Assembly (NCBI RefSeq): GCF_041146795.1
Contig: NC_135187.1
Span: 5,901,556 to 5,965,555 of the forward strand
DNA length: 64,000 nucleotides
Source of the DNA: Maylandia zebra
Lineage: Eukaryota; Chordata; Actinopteri; Cichliformes; Cichlidae
Direction of reading: 5' to 3'
Position 1 is the stretch's first letter, and each line of letters opens with the position of its first letter. Below are positions 44,615-57,162 of this stretch, in pieces. The notes under the pieces are model-generated. The model worked only from the letters and a program-made list of their open reading frames with translations, was not told the DNA's origin and ran no database searches. A program made the translations under genes and the position numbers.

Positions 44615-44832
44615 ACCTGGGCCCTATTTCAGGAAGCCGGTTTAGAAAACTCAGAGTGAAAAACGATACTCAGGGTTGAGTAACCCCGAACTGTCCAACT
44701 CGGAATATTCGGTTTCAGAAAGGCTGATAACAATTAGTTCAGTCAACGCGGAGTTGCTTTAACCCCAAGTGAAGCGCGCGGACGAGGATACATAAAGCCC
44801 TGATAAGCGGAGCACAGATTAAGCGAGTCACC

Positions 44833-45990
44833 ATGGAGACGGAGGGAAAGAAGGCGCGGTCAATGTATTTCACAGCGCTTGAGGCCGAAATTCTGATGGC
44901 AGCATATGCCGATAACATGCAAATTCCGCGGAAAAAAGTAACACAGCCACAGGTGCAAAAGAAAGGGAGCATGCATGGCAAAACATAGCCGACAGAGTCA
45001 ATGCCTGAGTGTTAATATAAACATTGATCTAGGGATTTCCACCCATTTAACACGTTATTTTATCATATGTTATTTTATACATTTTATTTTGTGATGTGAG
45101 CGCAGGTGCAACCCAACAGGCCCCAACCGTGCCTGGCAGCAAGTAAAAATGAAATATAAAAATATAGTCCAAACAGGTAAGGTGTAATTGTATTATGAGC
45201 CATAGTGCTTGGTCTGTTTGTCCCATATAAATCAATTGCTGTTAGAGGCTACATTAATTTTCTTTCTGTAAGCACTTATTGAAATTATCTGAGCACATTA
45301 CAAGTACATATTTGCTTACTCTGTATGCTCAAATGTGGCCCGTTATAGCCAACAGAAAAAAAGCGGAGGCCCGAAAAACAGGTGGGGGTCCTCCACCGCC
45401 ACCACTCACACAGGCTGAGCAGTTGGCCCTCAGCCAAAACAGTGGGCGCCCTGTGGCCGAAGGCATCTCTGCGGGGACATCCTCTGAGTCAATAACCCCG
45501 CAAGACACAAGTGCCTACATAAGGGGTAACTTCAAAATAATACATGATGTGCATACATCCTTTCTCCACAGTCACCTTTGCAGTGCTACTCATTCATCTG
45601 ATAAACTCTTTACCATAATGGATTATTTTGTAGTGAAGTTATTTTCCGACTGATTTTGCCTTCCCTCAGTCTTGGTTGTCTTTGAGAGCATAATGACAAT
45701 GAAGTGTAAGGTGATTGGTATGTTTGTTAATTGCCATTTGGTCCCTTGTAAGTTATAAGTGACCTGTATAAACCTCATATTCTATCAGTTGATGGTGGTG
45801 GTGTACTGCATCTGGTGCAGCCTCCTGTTGAGCCAGACCAACATGCAGTTGTGAGTACTCTTAATACTCCACAGATTATATGAGTTTACAGTAGAACAGC
45901 AATGTTGTTTATTTCTTTACTACAGGAAAATAATGAAGAAACATTGACAGCTGTTACAGAGGAGGAAGCAACAGAGACACTTTATGAGGT
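44833..45990 (+). pseudogene. Harbinger Myb/SANT-like DNA-binding gene, frameshifted
   Basis: This partner protein normally brings the Harbinger transposase to the element ends and into the nucleus. Exon 1 starts METEGKKARSMYFTALEAE at 44833. The A-run at 44932-44937 has six A; a seventh would continue the family frame (SNTATGAKEREHAWQNIADR). As written the frame stops at TAG about 60 bases later. The donor after exon 1 also looks altered (GCCTGAGTG). Later exons are recognisable: 45110-45175 (CNPTGPNRAWQQVKMKYKNI), 45350-45520 (NRKKAEARKTGGGPPPPPLT), 45790-45850 (VDGGGVLHLVQ) and 45927-45988 (EETLTAVTEEEAT). Low risk of misnaming, but the single-base break could be a sequencing error. Confidence 0.75.
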
Positions 45991-46093
45991 TTACATCTTT
46001 TAATACTTTGTGTACAGGAAATACAGGCGACCAATAAAGCCAGTTGAACAAAAAAATCTGTTTATTCTTCTTTCAACATGTTGAGGTGATGGG

Positions 46094-47384
46094 TCAAAAG
46101 AAATGATTGTGACATATGGTGTCTCTGACTGCGCTTCCATCTTGTATGTCCGTGGGAGGGTCAGGATGTTCATGGTTTGGATCACTGCTGAGGTTTGGTT
46201 CAGAAGGACAGTGTTCTCCTCTAATTGTGGCAATGTTGTGAAGAATCACACATGCCACAATAATGTCACATGCCCTTTCTGGGGTGACCCTGAGTCTTTG
46301 CAGGCACTGGAACCGGGCCTTAAGCATTCCGATAGTCATTTCAATTCTGGCTCTTGTCCTGCAATTAGCCAGATTATATCGCTGCTGTGGGCCCGGTTCA
46401 GGGTCAGGGTAAGGGGTAAGCAAATAGGGTAAACATGGATACCCCCTATCACCAAGCAAGTAGCCAGTGAACTCTCCTAAGACAGAAGGGTACACTTCAG
46501 TTCAAATGTCCCTGAAGCAATTGGTCTTTATATATTTTAAAGTATTCTCAACTCACCATGTCCAAATTTTGTGCTCAGTGTACATTCACGGAATATTTGT
46601 GAGTCATGGACAGAGCCTGGCCACTTGGCTTCCACATTTGTGATAATGTTGGCAGCATCATATATGATCTTCACAGTGCAGAGAACACAAATTAGCATCC
46701 ATTACTATAATGAAATAATTTGTTAGTTTGACATGCTACAGGGAACTATGTACCTGTACATTAATGCTGTGGAAAGACTTCCTGTTCACATAGTCTCCTT
46801 CATTTACTGAAGGAGCAATGATTGGAATGTGAGTGCCATCTGTACAGCCAATCACGCCTGGGAACCCTGAAAATAAATGTACAATTTAAGTAGTAGTCCA
46901 AGTATCACCACATCATAAATTAAGTTTTGGTCATCCTGATACCTGCAATTTTGTGGCATCCCTCTTTGATAAATCTTGTGGGTCTATGACCGGGGAACAC
47001 CACAAACGAGTGCAGGAGACGTTTCAGTGCAACTGTAACATTCCTGACTGCCCGACAGACGGTAGCCTTGGAAACGTGCTCAGCGTCACCAATATTATAC
47101 AGAAAGCTCCCGTTTGCAAGAAACCGAAGTGCAATACAAATAATATGTAATGAACTGAGAGCATGTCCGCGATGTGTCACATGCGTAATATATGGCCTGA
47201 GGATGTTATCCAAATAACTTAGAGATTGTGCTGAGAAACGGTAACGTTCGCACAGAAAATCATCAGGAAATGATAAAATGTCCAAACGCGCTCTGATCAC
47301 TCTCTCCCGGCGGTGAGCTCTGCGGAGAATTTGGGCTTCACGATCTACTGGCTCTTCAAGGAAGTGGCACGCCATGTCCGACAC
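46094..47384 (-). CDS. Harbinger transposase (HARBI1-like), four intact exons
   Basis: A DDE-type nuclease that cuts and pastes the element. Exons are 47384-46943, 46866-46754, 46668-46557 and 46476-46094 with GT/AG introns (donors GTATCA, GTACAT, GTGAGT). The joined length is 1050 bases, 349 residues plus stop, about the size of vertebrate HARBI1. A helix-turn-helix-like stretch ([11 protein letters not shown]) lies at residues 103-113. Catalytic residues appear as Asp157 (GCTDGTH), Asp207 (SVHDSQIF) and Glu268 (RARIEMTIG), with the conserved LLGDRGYP at 229-236. No stop or frameshift was seen. It may be functional; activity would also need the Myb-like partner, which is broken in this copy. 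Confidence 0.85.
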
Positions 47385-47606
47385 TTCCTACTGTCAGGTT
47401 TCCGACAAAGGGGCGGAGACAGTCAGGGTTAGTTGTAGTAAACCTGCTAGGGGGCAGGTTAGCTTCACGGAGTGTGTCGTCATAGTGACTCACTGAGGCT
47501 TCATCTGAACTCGCTTTGTGAAACCGAAAACCCAGAGTTTTCGTTAACTCAGGGTATACTTACTCAGTTTTTCCACTAAACCGGCTTCCTGAAATAGGGC
47601 CCAGGT

Positions 47607-48149
47607 ATAACATGGACAAAACACAGGTAAGAATGAAAGTGCCTTTTTAAAATATTAATAAAAATTATATGTACACACAAATTTTGACATATATGTACAT
47701 ATGTCAAAAGAAGGAAGAAGGAAAATGTTTCTTCAACAATAGTGCGAATGAATACTGTTGTATATTCTGTTTGCGATAGTTAAAGGAAAAAGAAAGAAAA
47801 TGAAATACAAAGAATAAAAGTTAGAGTAGATTAACAATTCCAGAAACACTGCTGAAGTATATCTGATATAGTCTGCAGGAAGTTGGGCCAATGAAGCAAG
47901 TAAATCAGCAACTAAATGTTCTCATTGCACAACTGATGTTTTCAGTTTTGTTTCTTGAATCAGTTGTAAGACTTCAGACTCTAAAAGAGGAACTGAGCAC
48001 ACAGCTGCTTCTGCCTGCTGATGGACTGATAGAAGAGGAGTCTTCATCAAACATCTTTCTGATTTTCGAATTTTAGAAAAAAATAATGATTAGATGATGG
48101 AGGTCAGCTGTGTGGATCAGCCCTGACACCACACCCTGAACCAGCGGAT
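47607..48149. other. No recognised gene
   Basis: A 61-codon plus-strand frame at 47891-48076 (MKQVNQQLNVLIAQLMFSVL) could be part of an exon, but I do not recognise it. Confidence 0.35.
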
Positions 48150-48550
48150 GATCTGATATCCTCGTGTTGGTGTTGTTCCCAGACCATCATGAAAATGTTG
48201 TTTCAGGTTCAACATTGCAAGTGACCAATCACATTGTTGTGACGTTATTCTTTTGCGCGCCAAGCCATTCGTGCATTTATGAAATTCCAATGTTGCAAGG
48301 ACAATATCAATTCTGCTTACTGTTTATTAAAGGGTTACGGTTAGGGTCAGGGTTAGGGTCAGGGTCAGTTGATCGGCGGACAGAGGCGGTTTCTCGCAGC
48401 TTAAGTACAGTTTTTTGTTTTACGCCAGTTTCTCCCGAAGTCGCAAAAGTATGACGTCACAACATTCTGATTGGTCACTTGCAATGTTGATCCTGGAACA
48501 ACATTTAGTATGATGATCTGGGAACAACACCAACACGAGGATATCAGATC
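48150..48550. mobile_element. Foldback MITE with telomere-like core
   Basis: The left arm (about 48150-48247, starting GATCTGATATCCTCGTGTTG) and the right arm (about 48455-48550) are inverted copies of each other with few differences. The core holds TTAGGG-type words (GGTTAGGGTCAGGGTTAGGG) at 48338-48367. No coding capacity. Target duplication unclear. Confidence 0.7.
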
Positions 48551-49516
48551 GTGCCTGAACCAGCTACTCCACCTCTCCCCTGCAGCTGAGACACAAAAGA
48601 CACCCCAGTCAATACCCCCATCGTCCTACTTAGATCGAGGAGGCAGCCCTGTTCCCCAAGCCTTTGGAGCACCTTGAATTAAAAAGGCTGGAGAGTTCTG
48701 TGGTGCTGCCTCCCACCGAGCCGCCTGATTTCCCCGTCAAGCTGAGGAGAAACAGACAAGGGAACCACAACAGCATCAGGCGCTGTAACCAGAGGAGAAG
48801 GTAGAGACCCATCATCCCGTCCATCATCATGGGGAACGGGAGATCCTTTGCTAAAAAGTTGATGACTTGGTGTCCCTTACCCAGCATCAGGGGGCTTGAA
48901 GAGAGAGCAGCTTAATTATCCTGTGTGAGAAGTGGCTACCATAGTAACTCTGGACACATACATAAACATGGACAGTTTTTATCAACTTCAGGCTGACACA
49001 ACAACGACAGCGGGAAGAATAGACAAGCGGGTCTGGCTGTGTTTATGAAGGATAGTACAACTCTGTACACCTAAATATCAAAGAGATTCTCTGTGATAAG
49101 GACATTGAGCTGCTAGCTATTAGCATGATGCAGCTGAATAGAAAAATAGCAACTACTTTTAATATGATCAATCAGTTTTGAACATCATCGGCCATGGCTC
49201 CTATTAGCAGTGACACTGTGTCGTTGGAAAGTGGCACAAAGTTCAAATGTTTGGCAGCCTCCTCTCTGCATGTTAACTCTTTAACTAATGGTAGACACAG
49301 CTGTTTGCCAGTTGTGTGTGACTTACCAGCTTTTGGGAGAATGGCTTTGGCTACAGCACAAAAGTAAAACGCTGACTTTTGCTGCCTCAGAAAAAAATTT
49401 GGTTTGTCTTTCAGCATCGTGTACTTGGTTATAAGATGTCGTCTGAGATGTGAAAGTTTCATGCATTCAATACTGACAAGATCACTGCATAATAATTTAA
49501 TATATTTTTAATAATA
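48551..49516. other. No recognised gene
   Basis: Moderate GC with short open frames on both strands (for example minus 48630-48887). I recognise no domain. Confidence 0.35.
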
Positions 49517-49518
49517 TA

Positions 49519-50994
49519 CACTCAACAAAAATATAAACGCAACACCTTTGTTACTGCTCCCATTCCCCATGGGATGGACGTAGAGACCTAAAATTCATTC
49601 CAGATACACAATATAACCATCCCTCCCAAACAGTGGTCACAAATCAGTCCAAATGTGTGGTAGTGGGCACATCTGCCATATTGAGATAATCCATCCCACC
49701 TCACAGGTGTGCCACATCAGGATGCTGATCTGACATCATGAGTAGTGCACAGGTGTACCTCAGACTGCCCACAATAAAAGGCCACCCTGGAATGTTCAGT
49801 TTTGTTCAGTTTCTTGGATATTCGTGGGAACTGGTACACGCTGTCGTATACACCGGTCAAGCACATCCCAAACATGCTCAATGGGTGACATGTCCGGTGA
49901 GTATGCTGGCCATGCAAGAACTGGGACATTTTCAGCTTCCAAGAACTGTGTACAGATCCTTGCAACATGGGGCCGTGCATTATCTTGCTGGAACATGAGG
50001 TGATGTTCATGGATGTATGGCACAATAATGGGCCTCAGGATCTCATCACGGTATCTCTGTGCATTCAGAATGCCATCAATGAAATGCACCCGTGTTCTTC
50101 GTCCATAACAGATGCCTGCCCATACCATAACCCCACCACCACCATGGGCCACTCGATCCACAACATTGACATCAGCAAAGCGCTCACCCACACGACGCCA
50201 CACACGCTGTCTGCCATCTGCCCTGAACAATGTGAACCGAGATTCATCCGTGAAGAGAACACCTCTCCAACGTGCCAGACGCCATCGAATGTGAGCATTT
50301 GCCCACACAAGTCTGTTGCGGCGACGAGCTGGAGTCAGGTCAAGACCCCGATGAGGACGACGGGCATGCAGTTGAGCGTCCCTGAGACGGTTTCTGACAG
50401 TTTGTGCAGAAATTGTTTGGTTGTGCACACCAATTGTTCCAGCAGCTGTCTGAGTGGCTGGTCTCCGACGATCTTGGAGGTGAACCTGCTGGATGTGGTG
50501 GTCCTGGGCTGGTGTGGTTACACGTGGTCTGCGGTTGTGAGGCCGGTTGGATGTGCTGCCATATTCTCTGAAACGCCTGTGGAGACGGCTTATGGTTGAA
50601 AGATGGACATTCAATGCACGGGCAACAGATCTGGTTGACATTCCTGCTGTCAGCATGCCAATTGCACGCTCCCTCAATGCTTGTGGCATCTGTGGCATTT
50701 TGCTGTGAGACAAAACTGCACATTCCAGGGTGGCCTTTTATTGTGGGCAGTATAAGGTACACCTGTGCACTACTCATGTCAGATCAGCATCTTGATGTGG
50801 CACACCTGTGAGGTGGGATGGATTATCTCAGCAAAGCAGAAGTGCTCACTATCACACATTTAGACTGATTTGTCAACAATGTTTGGGGGGGATGGTAATA
50901 TTGTGTATCTGGAGTGACTTTTAGGTCTTTATGTCCATCCCATGTCAAATCGGAGCAGAAACAAAGGTGTTGCCGTTTATATTTTTGTTGAGTG
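49519..50994 (-). mobile_element. Tc1-like transposon, copy 2
   Basis: Ends CACTCAAC and GTTGAGTG with flanking TA (49517-49518, 50995-50996). Same family as 6724-8076. Its two terminal repeats differ from each other at several places near 50830-50975, so it is older than copy 1 by that measure. Confidence 0.9.
49796..50713 (-). CDS. Tc1 transposase, open but C-terminally truncated
   Basis: The 305-codon frame starts MSHSKMPQMPQ. An N-terminal helix-turn-helix lies at about residues 10-50 (STRSVARALNVHLSTISRLH). The catalytic triad is Asp156 (FTDESRF), Asp244 (QQDNARPH) and Glu279 (DMSPIEHVWD), the DD34E spacing of Tc1 enzymes. It ends NIQETEQN, whereas copy 1 continues about 40 residues past NIQ. 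A deletion of about 160 bases near 49805-49815 explains this. The catalytic core is complete. Whether the shortened enzyme works is unknown. Confidence 0.85.
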   Translation of the reverse strand: MSHSKMPQMPQALRERAIGMLTAGMSTRSVARALNVHLSTISRLHRRFREYGSTSNRPHNRRPRVTTPAQDHHIQQVHLQDRRRPATQTAAGTIGVHNQTISAQTVRNRLRDAQLHARRPHRGLDLTPARRRNRLVWANAHIRWRLARWRGVLFTDESRFTLFRADGRQRVWRRVGERFADVNVVDRVAHGGGGVMVWAGICYGRRTRVHFIDGILNAQRYRDEILRPIIVPYIHEHHLMFQQDNARPHVARICTQFLEAENVPVLAWPAYSPDMSPIEHVWDVLDRCIRQRVPVPTNIQETEQN

Positions 50995-50996
50995 TA

Positions 50997-52756
50997 TTTC
51001 TCCATTCCTGCTGAACATCAGGCAACAAATATCTCAATAAATCACAGTAAAATGTAAAGCACATGTTTTCTCTGCTTCGTCTAACCTCTGCAGAGCCTCT
51101 GTCAAGAAAAACATATCTGTAAGCATAAAACAAATATACATTTCATAACACGTCACTGGACAAACCTCGGTCAGTTGATTTCCTCTGTGCAGTGCAGACG
51201 AACATCAGTCAGCAAGTCAAGGTGGTGAGATGGACTGGTGCCCTTTGTGACTCTGCTGGTTCTTCTGAGGAAACACCACCGTCTCTCCACACCATCACCA
51301 TCTGTGAGCACAAACTGCTGCTCTGCCAGCATGTAGGAATCAGATATCACACACACAGGGGTGAAGAAACATCAGAGCTCAACTTTGGATACTTTAGATC
51401 TAAACAGATCAAAGCAGCTCTTAGCTTCAACAATCAGTGAGCAGACAAACAATGATACCAAACTGATTCTGTATGAATACAATATGGTATTTTCAATACA
51501 GCTGTCAAATTAATTTATTAAAACTAATACAGATATATGTATATTTTTTTGATAAATTAGTTTGCTAAATTATAAGAATATATATATATATTTTTTTTTT
51601 TTATTTAACAATTGCAACTGAAAGAAATTAAATATTGAACAAAAATATATTGTCACATTCTGAGCATGCTCAGCACGCTGACAAACTTGAAGTTGCTACA
51701 GATTTTAAGAAGTGATAATTATAGGGAAGAAACTTCTCTTTGATCCGTTTAATCAAACATTTGATGCCTCAGCTGTCTCAGTCCTATAGCGTTCTGCAAC
51801 TACAACTAACCTGAGGCTTGGATTTGGCTGCAGGTGCCCCTGTTCATCCTTCTCAGCAGCACACATGTGGGTACCATTTAATCCCACATCTTCCTGAGCT
51901 TTGCTTCATCACAAGACCAAAGGTGGCATCCCGTGTCACAGTCTTATCATCATCCAGAAGAAACATTTGAAGAAACATCATAGAGAAGAAACATTTACGC
52001 GCCTCCTGGTTTTGTTTTCTGATCCTGCGAAAAGACTGAGGACAACAAAGCCCAGAGAACACGAGATACACAACATCCAACATTCAGACTCAACAGCCTC
52101 CATAAATGAAGAGCACCAGGTTGGTTCAGTTACAGTAGATATAAGCATACTTCACATTACTGGGTATGAATAATAATGAGGAGGCAAACTTTGAAGATGC
52201 AGAGCATGATGTCCCATCATCAGACTGTAAACAAACATCCACCAGGCTTCTTTGTTGGCAGAGGTGATGATTCTCCTATCAGGGATCAGTAGTGTGTATT
52301 AACCTTTGGTATAAGCAGCAGTCACTGAAATATTACTGTTTCAGATAAGAAATCTAGCACATAAAAGCCAGGGTGGGAGGGATCTCTGCAAACTGACTTA
52401 CCTCTGCAAGTGTGAAGCTCAACAAAAATCTGACTCTCCAGTCACAGACAAACAAAACCTCCAGCTGGGAGATAGAAAACGCTGTCTGGGTCTTGCTGGA
52501 TGTTGCTGGTCAGAGTCCCACATTAGCAGAGTGCTTCTTGGTCCCACTGACCCATGTGGACAGCAACTGTGGAGAACTGTTCTGGAAAACAGAGAAGAGA
52601 ATTAAAATAACAAAAAGCCAAACAGGATTTCCACAAAGACTCTCTTGGAATCAGCAATCAAAAAAAATCACTGGTTCATATTTCAATTAAATATGAACAG
52701 GTTCCTTAAATGTACGCAGTTCAGATCTGATTTCATTTAATTTCCTTCACACAGCA
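50997..52756. other. No recognised gene
   Basis: Small frames at 51171-51356 (minus) and 51901-52173 (plus) have no recognisable domain. AT-rich low-complexity runs lie near 51540-51600. Confidence 0.35.
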
Positions 52757-53124
52757 CATAGGTGTCAAACTCTGGCCCGCGGGCCAAATTTGGCCCGCAG
52801 CCTAATTACATTTGGCCCGCGGGCCAGAGTTTGACACCTATGCCTTAGACAAAGCAGGCAACTGCCCTCGAACCGCATCGTCCCGAAGCCATACCAAATT
52901 ACTATTAGAGCTGGCCTACTGGTATTATACAGCTAATATATATATTGTTAAGTATTAAGCTCGGCTTGTTCCATATTCAGTTGTTCAGCAAAACGTGTCC
53001 ATAAGAAAAGATTCATTCTTATATCTGGAGGAATAAATATGTTTCAATAAATATTAATGTTAGCCCGCGACTTTGTTCCAGTTTTGAATTTTGGCCCGCT
53101 GTGTATTTGAGTTTGACACCCCTG
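52757..53124. mobile_element. hAT MITE (GTGTCAAACTC family) with perfect duplication
   Basis: Ends CATAGGTGTCAAACTC and GAGTTTGACACCCCTG, flanked by acacagca at 52749-52756 and 53125-53132. The left part contains an extra inverted copy of the terminus (52757-52842) that the related element at 59149-59420 lacks. Confidence 0.9.
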
Positions 53125-55326
53125 ACACAGCACATTCGTCCAGGCTGACAGGTAAACATAGAATTAATCTCAGGTAACATGACTCATAGTAGAGATGCAG
53201 TAAGAAAGATTGCAGGCTCTAATATTATTACCACACAATCCAAGGACACACCAACAGCTCAAATTTCTAGAACTATTTAAACAAATGTCTTCTGAATATT
53301 CAATTCAGGTTCACAGTGGGAGGGGGGGGGGGGTGTCGTGGAATTTTTTAAATAAAGTCTGCAACACAGAAAGAGCTGTGATCAAGCTATTTATTACTGC
53401 GCCAACACACATCAAACATCACAGTTCAGTCATGTCAGCTCTGCCACAGAAGTGGTGCTCCTACTCCTTTATGCATTCCAAGGAAGAGGGAGGAACTTAA
53501 ACTGATCGCACCACACTTCAACGGATCAATGGTTATGCTGTTTTGTGCCCTTGGCCTTATCAGCACCTGTAAAGGGAGTTGTTTTCTCAAACTGCTGACG
53601 CTGAAGTAAGTTCATCTAGTTTTAGAAACTTTCACTGAACAGTCTATAACAGTGTCACAACTAAGCATATGCATAAGCACTTAAATACTTTAAATGAGAA
53701 TGACAGAACATTTCTATTAAAAAGGCTAGAGCCTGTCCCAGTAGTCATCGGTAGAGCACACCTGGACAGGTCACCAGTCTGTCAGAGGACTAACACAGAG
53801 ACAGACATCAGAGTAACAAATCTATGTAAAATTAATGTAAGTTTGCTGCAGCTGTATGTATGAACATGTGTTTCTGTGCTCACAGTCCACCTCTCAGGAA
53901 CCTGCAGTTCACTTTTAGTCAACTTTAAACAGACCTCACAACAGGCTGATGTGGCTGGATCAGTAGTCTGATTTGAGTACGATACCTTTGGCCAGGGATT
54001 ACTCTGGTGCATCGCTTCACTGCAGTCTTACGTATTTTCCCCACACCTGAATAAAAAATACTGATATATACAAATAACAGCTTCAGCTGATGCAGCCTGA
54101 CTCAATCCTAGATGTTCAGCACACAGAGACACAGAGGTGCCGTTTAAAGTTTAGTGTTAATCTGAGTCACTGATCATTTGCAGTATTACAGAGTCTGGCA
54201 GTCTTTGCATGATGTCCACGTCACTGTACGTTTCTAGCTGACTCTCAGGTGTGACAGGTGTGCCAGCAGGAAAGAGTAATAATAACCTGCATCCTGAGGT
54301 TTTTCATGCAGGATTAAAGGAGCCAGGCTTTGTTCACACAGCTAGGATTGTATTTTACACTGACCCTGGGTCAGTATAAGTATCATACAGTTTAAACGAA
54401 GCACTGAAACTTGCACATATTTATTATAGATGCACTGAAGCTAATCGAGATATTTGCTGTCAGTCTGTGGCTGCGATTAAACACTTTACTGGAAACTTTA
54501 TTAACTAGTAACTTCATCAGTCATGACAGAAGCTAATATTTCTGTGCTAACATCGTTTAAACAGTAACAGCTTTACTCCAATATAAGCTAACGTTTACAC
54601 CGTAACTTTAAGCTAGCACCATAAAGACGGTAAAACACGTAATAATATCTACAAATGCATCTTAAAGCTGTTATATTAGCACTCTGTGTATTACTAACAT
54701 AACCACATTAACATTACTGACACTCGCTGACTTTTAATAGTCATTCTATAAATGCTGTCCGTTTAAATGGTCTTACCTGTAAACACTGCATACCCACCGG
54801 ATTCCAGCCAGAGTGGATTCTGGAATCTTTCCACGCTCCTGTTGGTGATCCTCCATCTGGATGGATGAGAACAACCTTCTGAACAATCTAGCAGGAGATG
54901 GCCCATATCTATGGGACTGATTTGTGCTAATAACGCCCATTGTATGGACTGATAACAGCCGAAGCGGGTGAATAAAGTCACCCAGTAGCTAGCTGTGCCA
55001 TTACCCAGCATACATCACTCCCTCCATAAATGCAATAAACTATACAAAAGTAATAGCCTATAATTAATATATCTGCTGTATCTGCTGTTTCTCAGGTAGT
55101 TGCTTACATTATATAATTTATTGTATTCAGTATACGTCACTACAATGTGATTTGGAAAATGTCTAAATATACCGACAACAGGCACTTCCGCGGCAGTCTC
55201 TTCAATCGGAGGACCCTTCACGTCAATTCCCGACGCGAGGGGGGTACCCTGCGCGTCCATCAGTGAAGCAGAGGGAGCCTGACCATGCGTCACACGTTTG
55301 ACGAGTTGGGAGTGAGAACGTGTTGG
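53125..55326. other. No recognised gene; one repeat fragment
   Basis: A fragment of the common repeat at 22428 lies at 53700-53830 (ACACCTGGACAGGTCACCAG). A run of 13 G lies near 53321-53333. The minus-strand frame 54763-55011 ends at a good donor (ACAG|GTAAGACC) and could be a first exon, but I do not recognise the protein. Confidence 0.4.
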
Positions 55327-56445
55327 TTTATTCACACTCTAGATCTTGTTTTAACATATGGCATAGAAACTGAACAATTAACAGTGTTTCCTGAAAACTC
55401 TCTCCTGTCTGATCATTTCCTGATAACATTTACATTTACAATAATTGATTACACAGCAGTGGAGAGTAGACTTTATCACAGTAGATGTCTTTCTGAAAGC
55501 GCTGTAACTAAGTTTAAGAATATAATCCACCCACTGTTATCATCTTTAATGCTCATAGAGCAGAGCAGCTATCTGAACGCTACCCCATCAGAGGTCGATT
55601 ATCTTGTTAATAATTTTACCTCCTCACTACGTACAACTCGGGATACTGTAGTTCCGGTGAAAACTAGGGACTCAAATCAGAAGTACCTGACTCCGTGGTA
55701 TAATTCTCACACACGTAGCCTAACTCGTAGATAACTCGTAAGCTGGAGAGGAAATGGCGTGTCACAAATTTAGAAGATCATCATTTAGCCTGGAGAAATA
55801 GTTTTTTGCTTTATTAGAAAGCCGTCCGCAAAGCCAGAACCTCTTACTATTCATCACTGATTGAAGAAAATAAGAACAACCCTAGGTTTCTCTTCAGCAC
55901 TGTAGCCAGGCTGACAAAAAGTAAGAGTACTGTTGAGCCAATCATCCCTTTAACGTTAACTAGTAATGACTTCATGAACGTCTTCACAAATAAAATTTTA
56001 ATTATTAGAGACAAAATTTCCAATATTCATCTCACAGATGTAACATTATCTACAGCTACTCTTAGTACCATTGATATTCATTTAGACTCTTTTTCTCCAG
56101 TTGATCTTTCTGAGTTAACTTCAATAATTACTTCCTCCAAACCATCAACGTGTATTTTAGACCCCATTCCTACAAAACTGCTCAAAGAAGTCCTGCCATT
56201 AATTAATGCTTCAATCTTAAATATGATTTACCTATCTCTAATAATCAGCTATGTACCACAGGCCTTCAAGCTGGCTGTAGTTAAACCTTTACTTAAAAAG
56301 CCATCTCTAGACCCAGCAGTCTTAGCTAATTATAGCCCAATCTCCAACCTTCCTTTCATATCAAAAATCCTTGAAAGAGTGGTTGTCAAACAGCTAACAG
56401 ATCATTTATGTCCAGTTGAGAATGAATCTGTGCACTCATATATTA
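55327..56445 (+). pseudogene. L2-like LINE fragment
   Basis: The endonuclease end (TLDLVLTYGIE, LLSDHFLITF) is followed by a linker (YLTPWYNSHTRSL) and the first reverse-transcriptase part (SSKPSTCILDPIPTKLLKEV, AVVKPLLKKPSLDP, LANYSPISNLPFISKILERV). A stop and frameshifts between 55734 and 55974 break it, and it ends before the catalytic motif. Confidence 0.8.
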
Positions 56446-57160
56446 AATGAACTGAAATCAGTAGTGTGATCTCCAGTCTTGATATAAGGAATGAGAGAAC
56501 TGACAGCTGTTATTTTAATCAGCCTGTCTCAGTTGTTTTAACTCTAAGTACCATAGAGTAATGTGGTAACACCTGGACTGACAAGTTTACTGTCAGCATT
56601 TTAATCGCTAGTTTAAAAGCTGTAGGTTGCAGCCATTGCTGTAACACTGTATAAATGTAACAGGCCTCAGTGCTGGTTCTAACAGTCTGAACTGCTTCCA
56701 GCTTTATTTGTGAAGAGCACAGCAGTTTACAAAACACGTAGCTGGCTCGTACAGCTGCGACGTAAAACTTTCATAAACTAAGATGACCTTAAAATAACGG
56801 GGCTATGTGTGGTGATGCTAGCGTTAGCCACGTTAGCACATTACCTTCAACAGGTGGTCAGACTGCGAAAACAGGCACTCAGTCAGAGGTTGAGCTCTCC
56901 GTTTCGCTGCAGGGTCCCTTCATTCTTCACATATCCGTGTCGAGCCTAGTGTAAATCCCGAGGCTGAACGGCCTTTGTACAAGCACACACGCTTCTTAGC
57001 AGGGCGAAGCTATGAGCTAGAAAAATCCAGGCAGACAGCCTGTGTCTATCCAACCAATCAGAGAGCTCCTTACATCCCACGGTGTGGCTAAATTGAATAG
57101 CCGCAAGGAAGTTGTTTATCGAAGAGCTAATCCAGCAGCTAATCCCGGAGCGAACAGGAA
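56446..57160. other. No recognised coding exon
   Basis: Lies downstream of MHC locus C on its strand. A minus-strand AATAAA near 56704 could end its transcript, but the last coding exon was not found. Confidence 0.35.
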
Positions 57161-57162
57161 AG

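Larger units (their letters stand above)
44615..47606. mobile_element. PIF/Harbinger transposon
   Basis: Inverted ends ACCTGGGCCCTATTTCAGGA (44615) and its inverse (47606) continue into AGCCGGTTTA. Between them lie a Harbinger transposase on the minus strand and a Myb-like gene on the plus strand, placed so that their 3' ends converge near 46000. This two-gene layout is the hallmark of the superfamily. I could not settle the 3-base target duplication because the outermost bases are themselves palindromic. Confidence 0.9.

Noticed and set aside
44612..44618. Attempt to define the 3-base target duplication of the Harbinger element
   Set aside because: The outermost bases (ACCTGGGCCC and inverse) are partly palindromic, so several alignments are possible and none gives a clear TWA-type duplication.
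51171..51356. Minus-strand frame considered as a class II or other immune exon
   Set aside because: No Ig or MHC beta-domain pattern (no paired cysteines, no core Trp) and no splice phase match.
54763..55011. 82-codon minus-strand frame ending at a good splice donor
   Set aside because: Could be a first exon, but no downstream partner or recognisable protein. Left as a note in the region entry.
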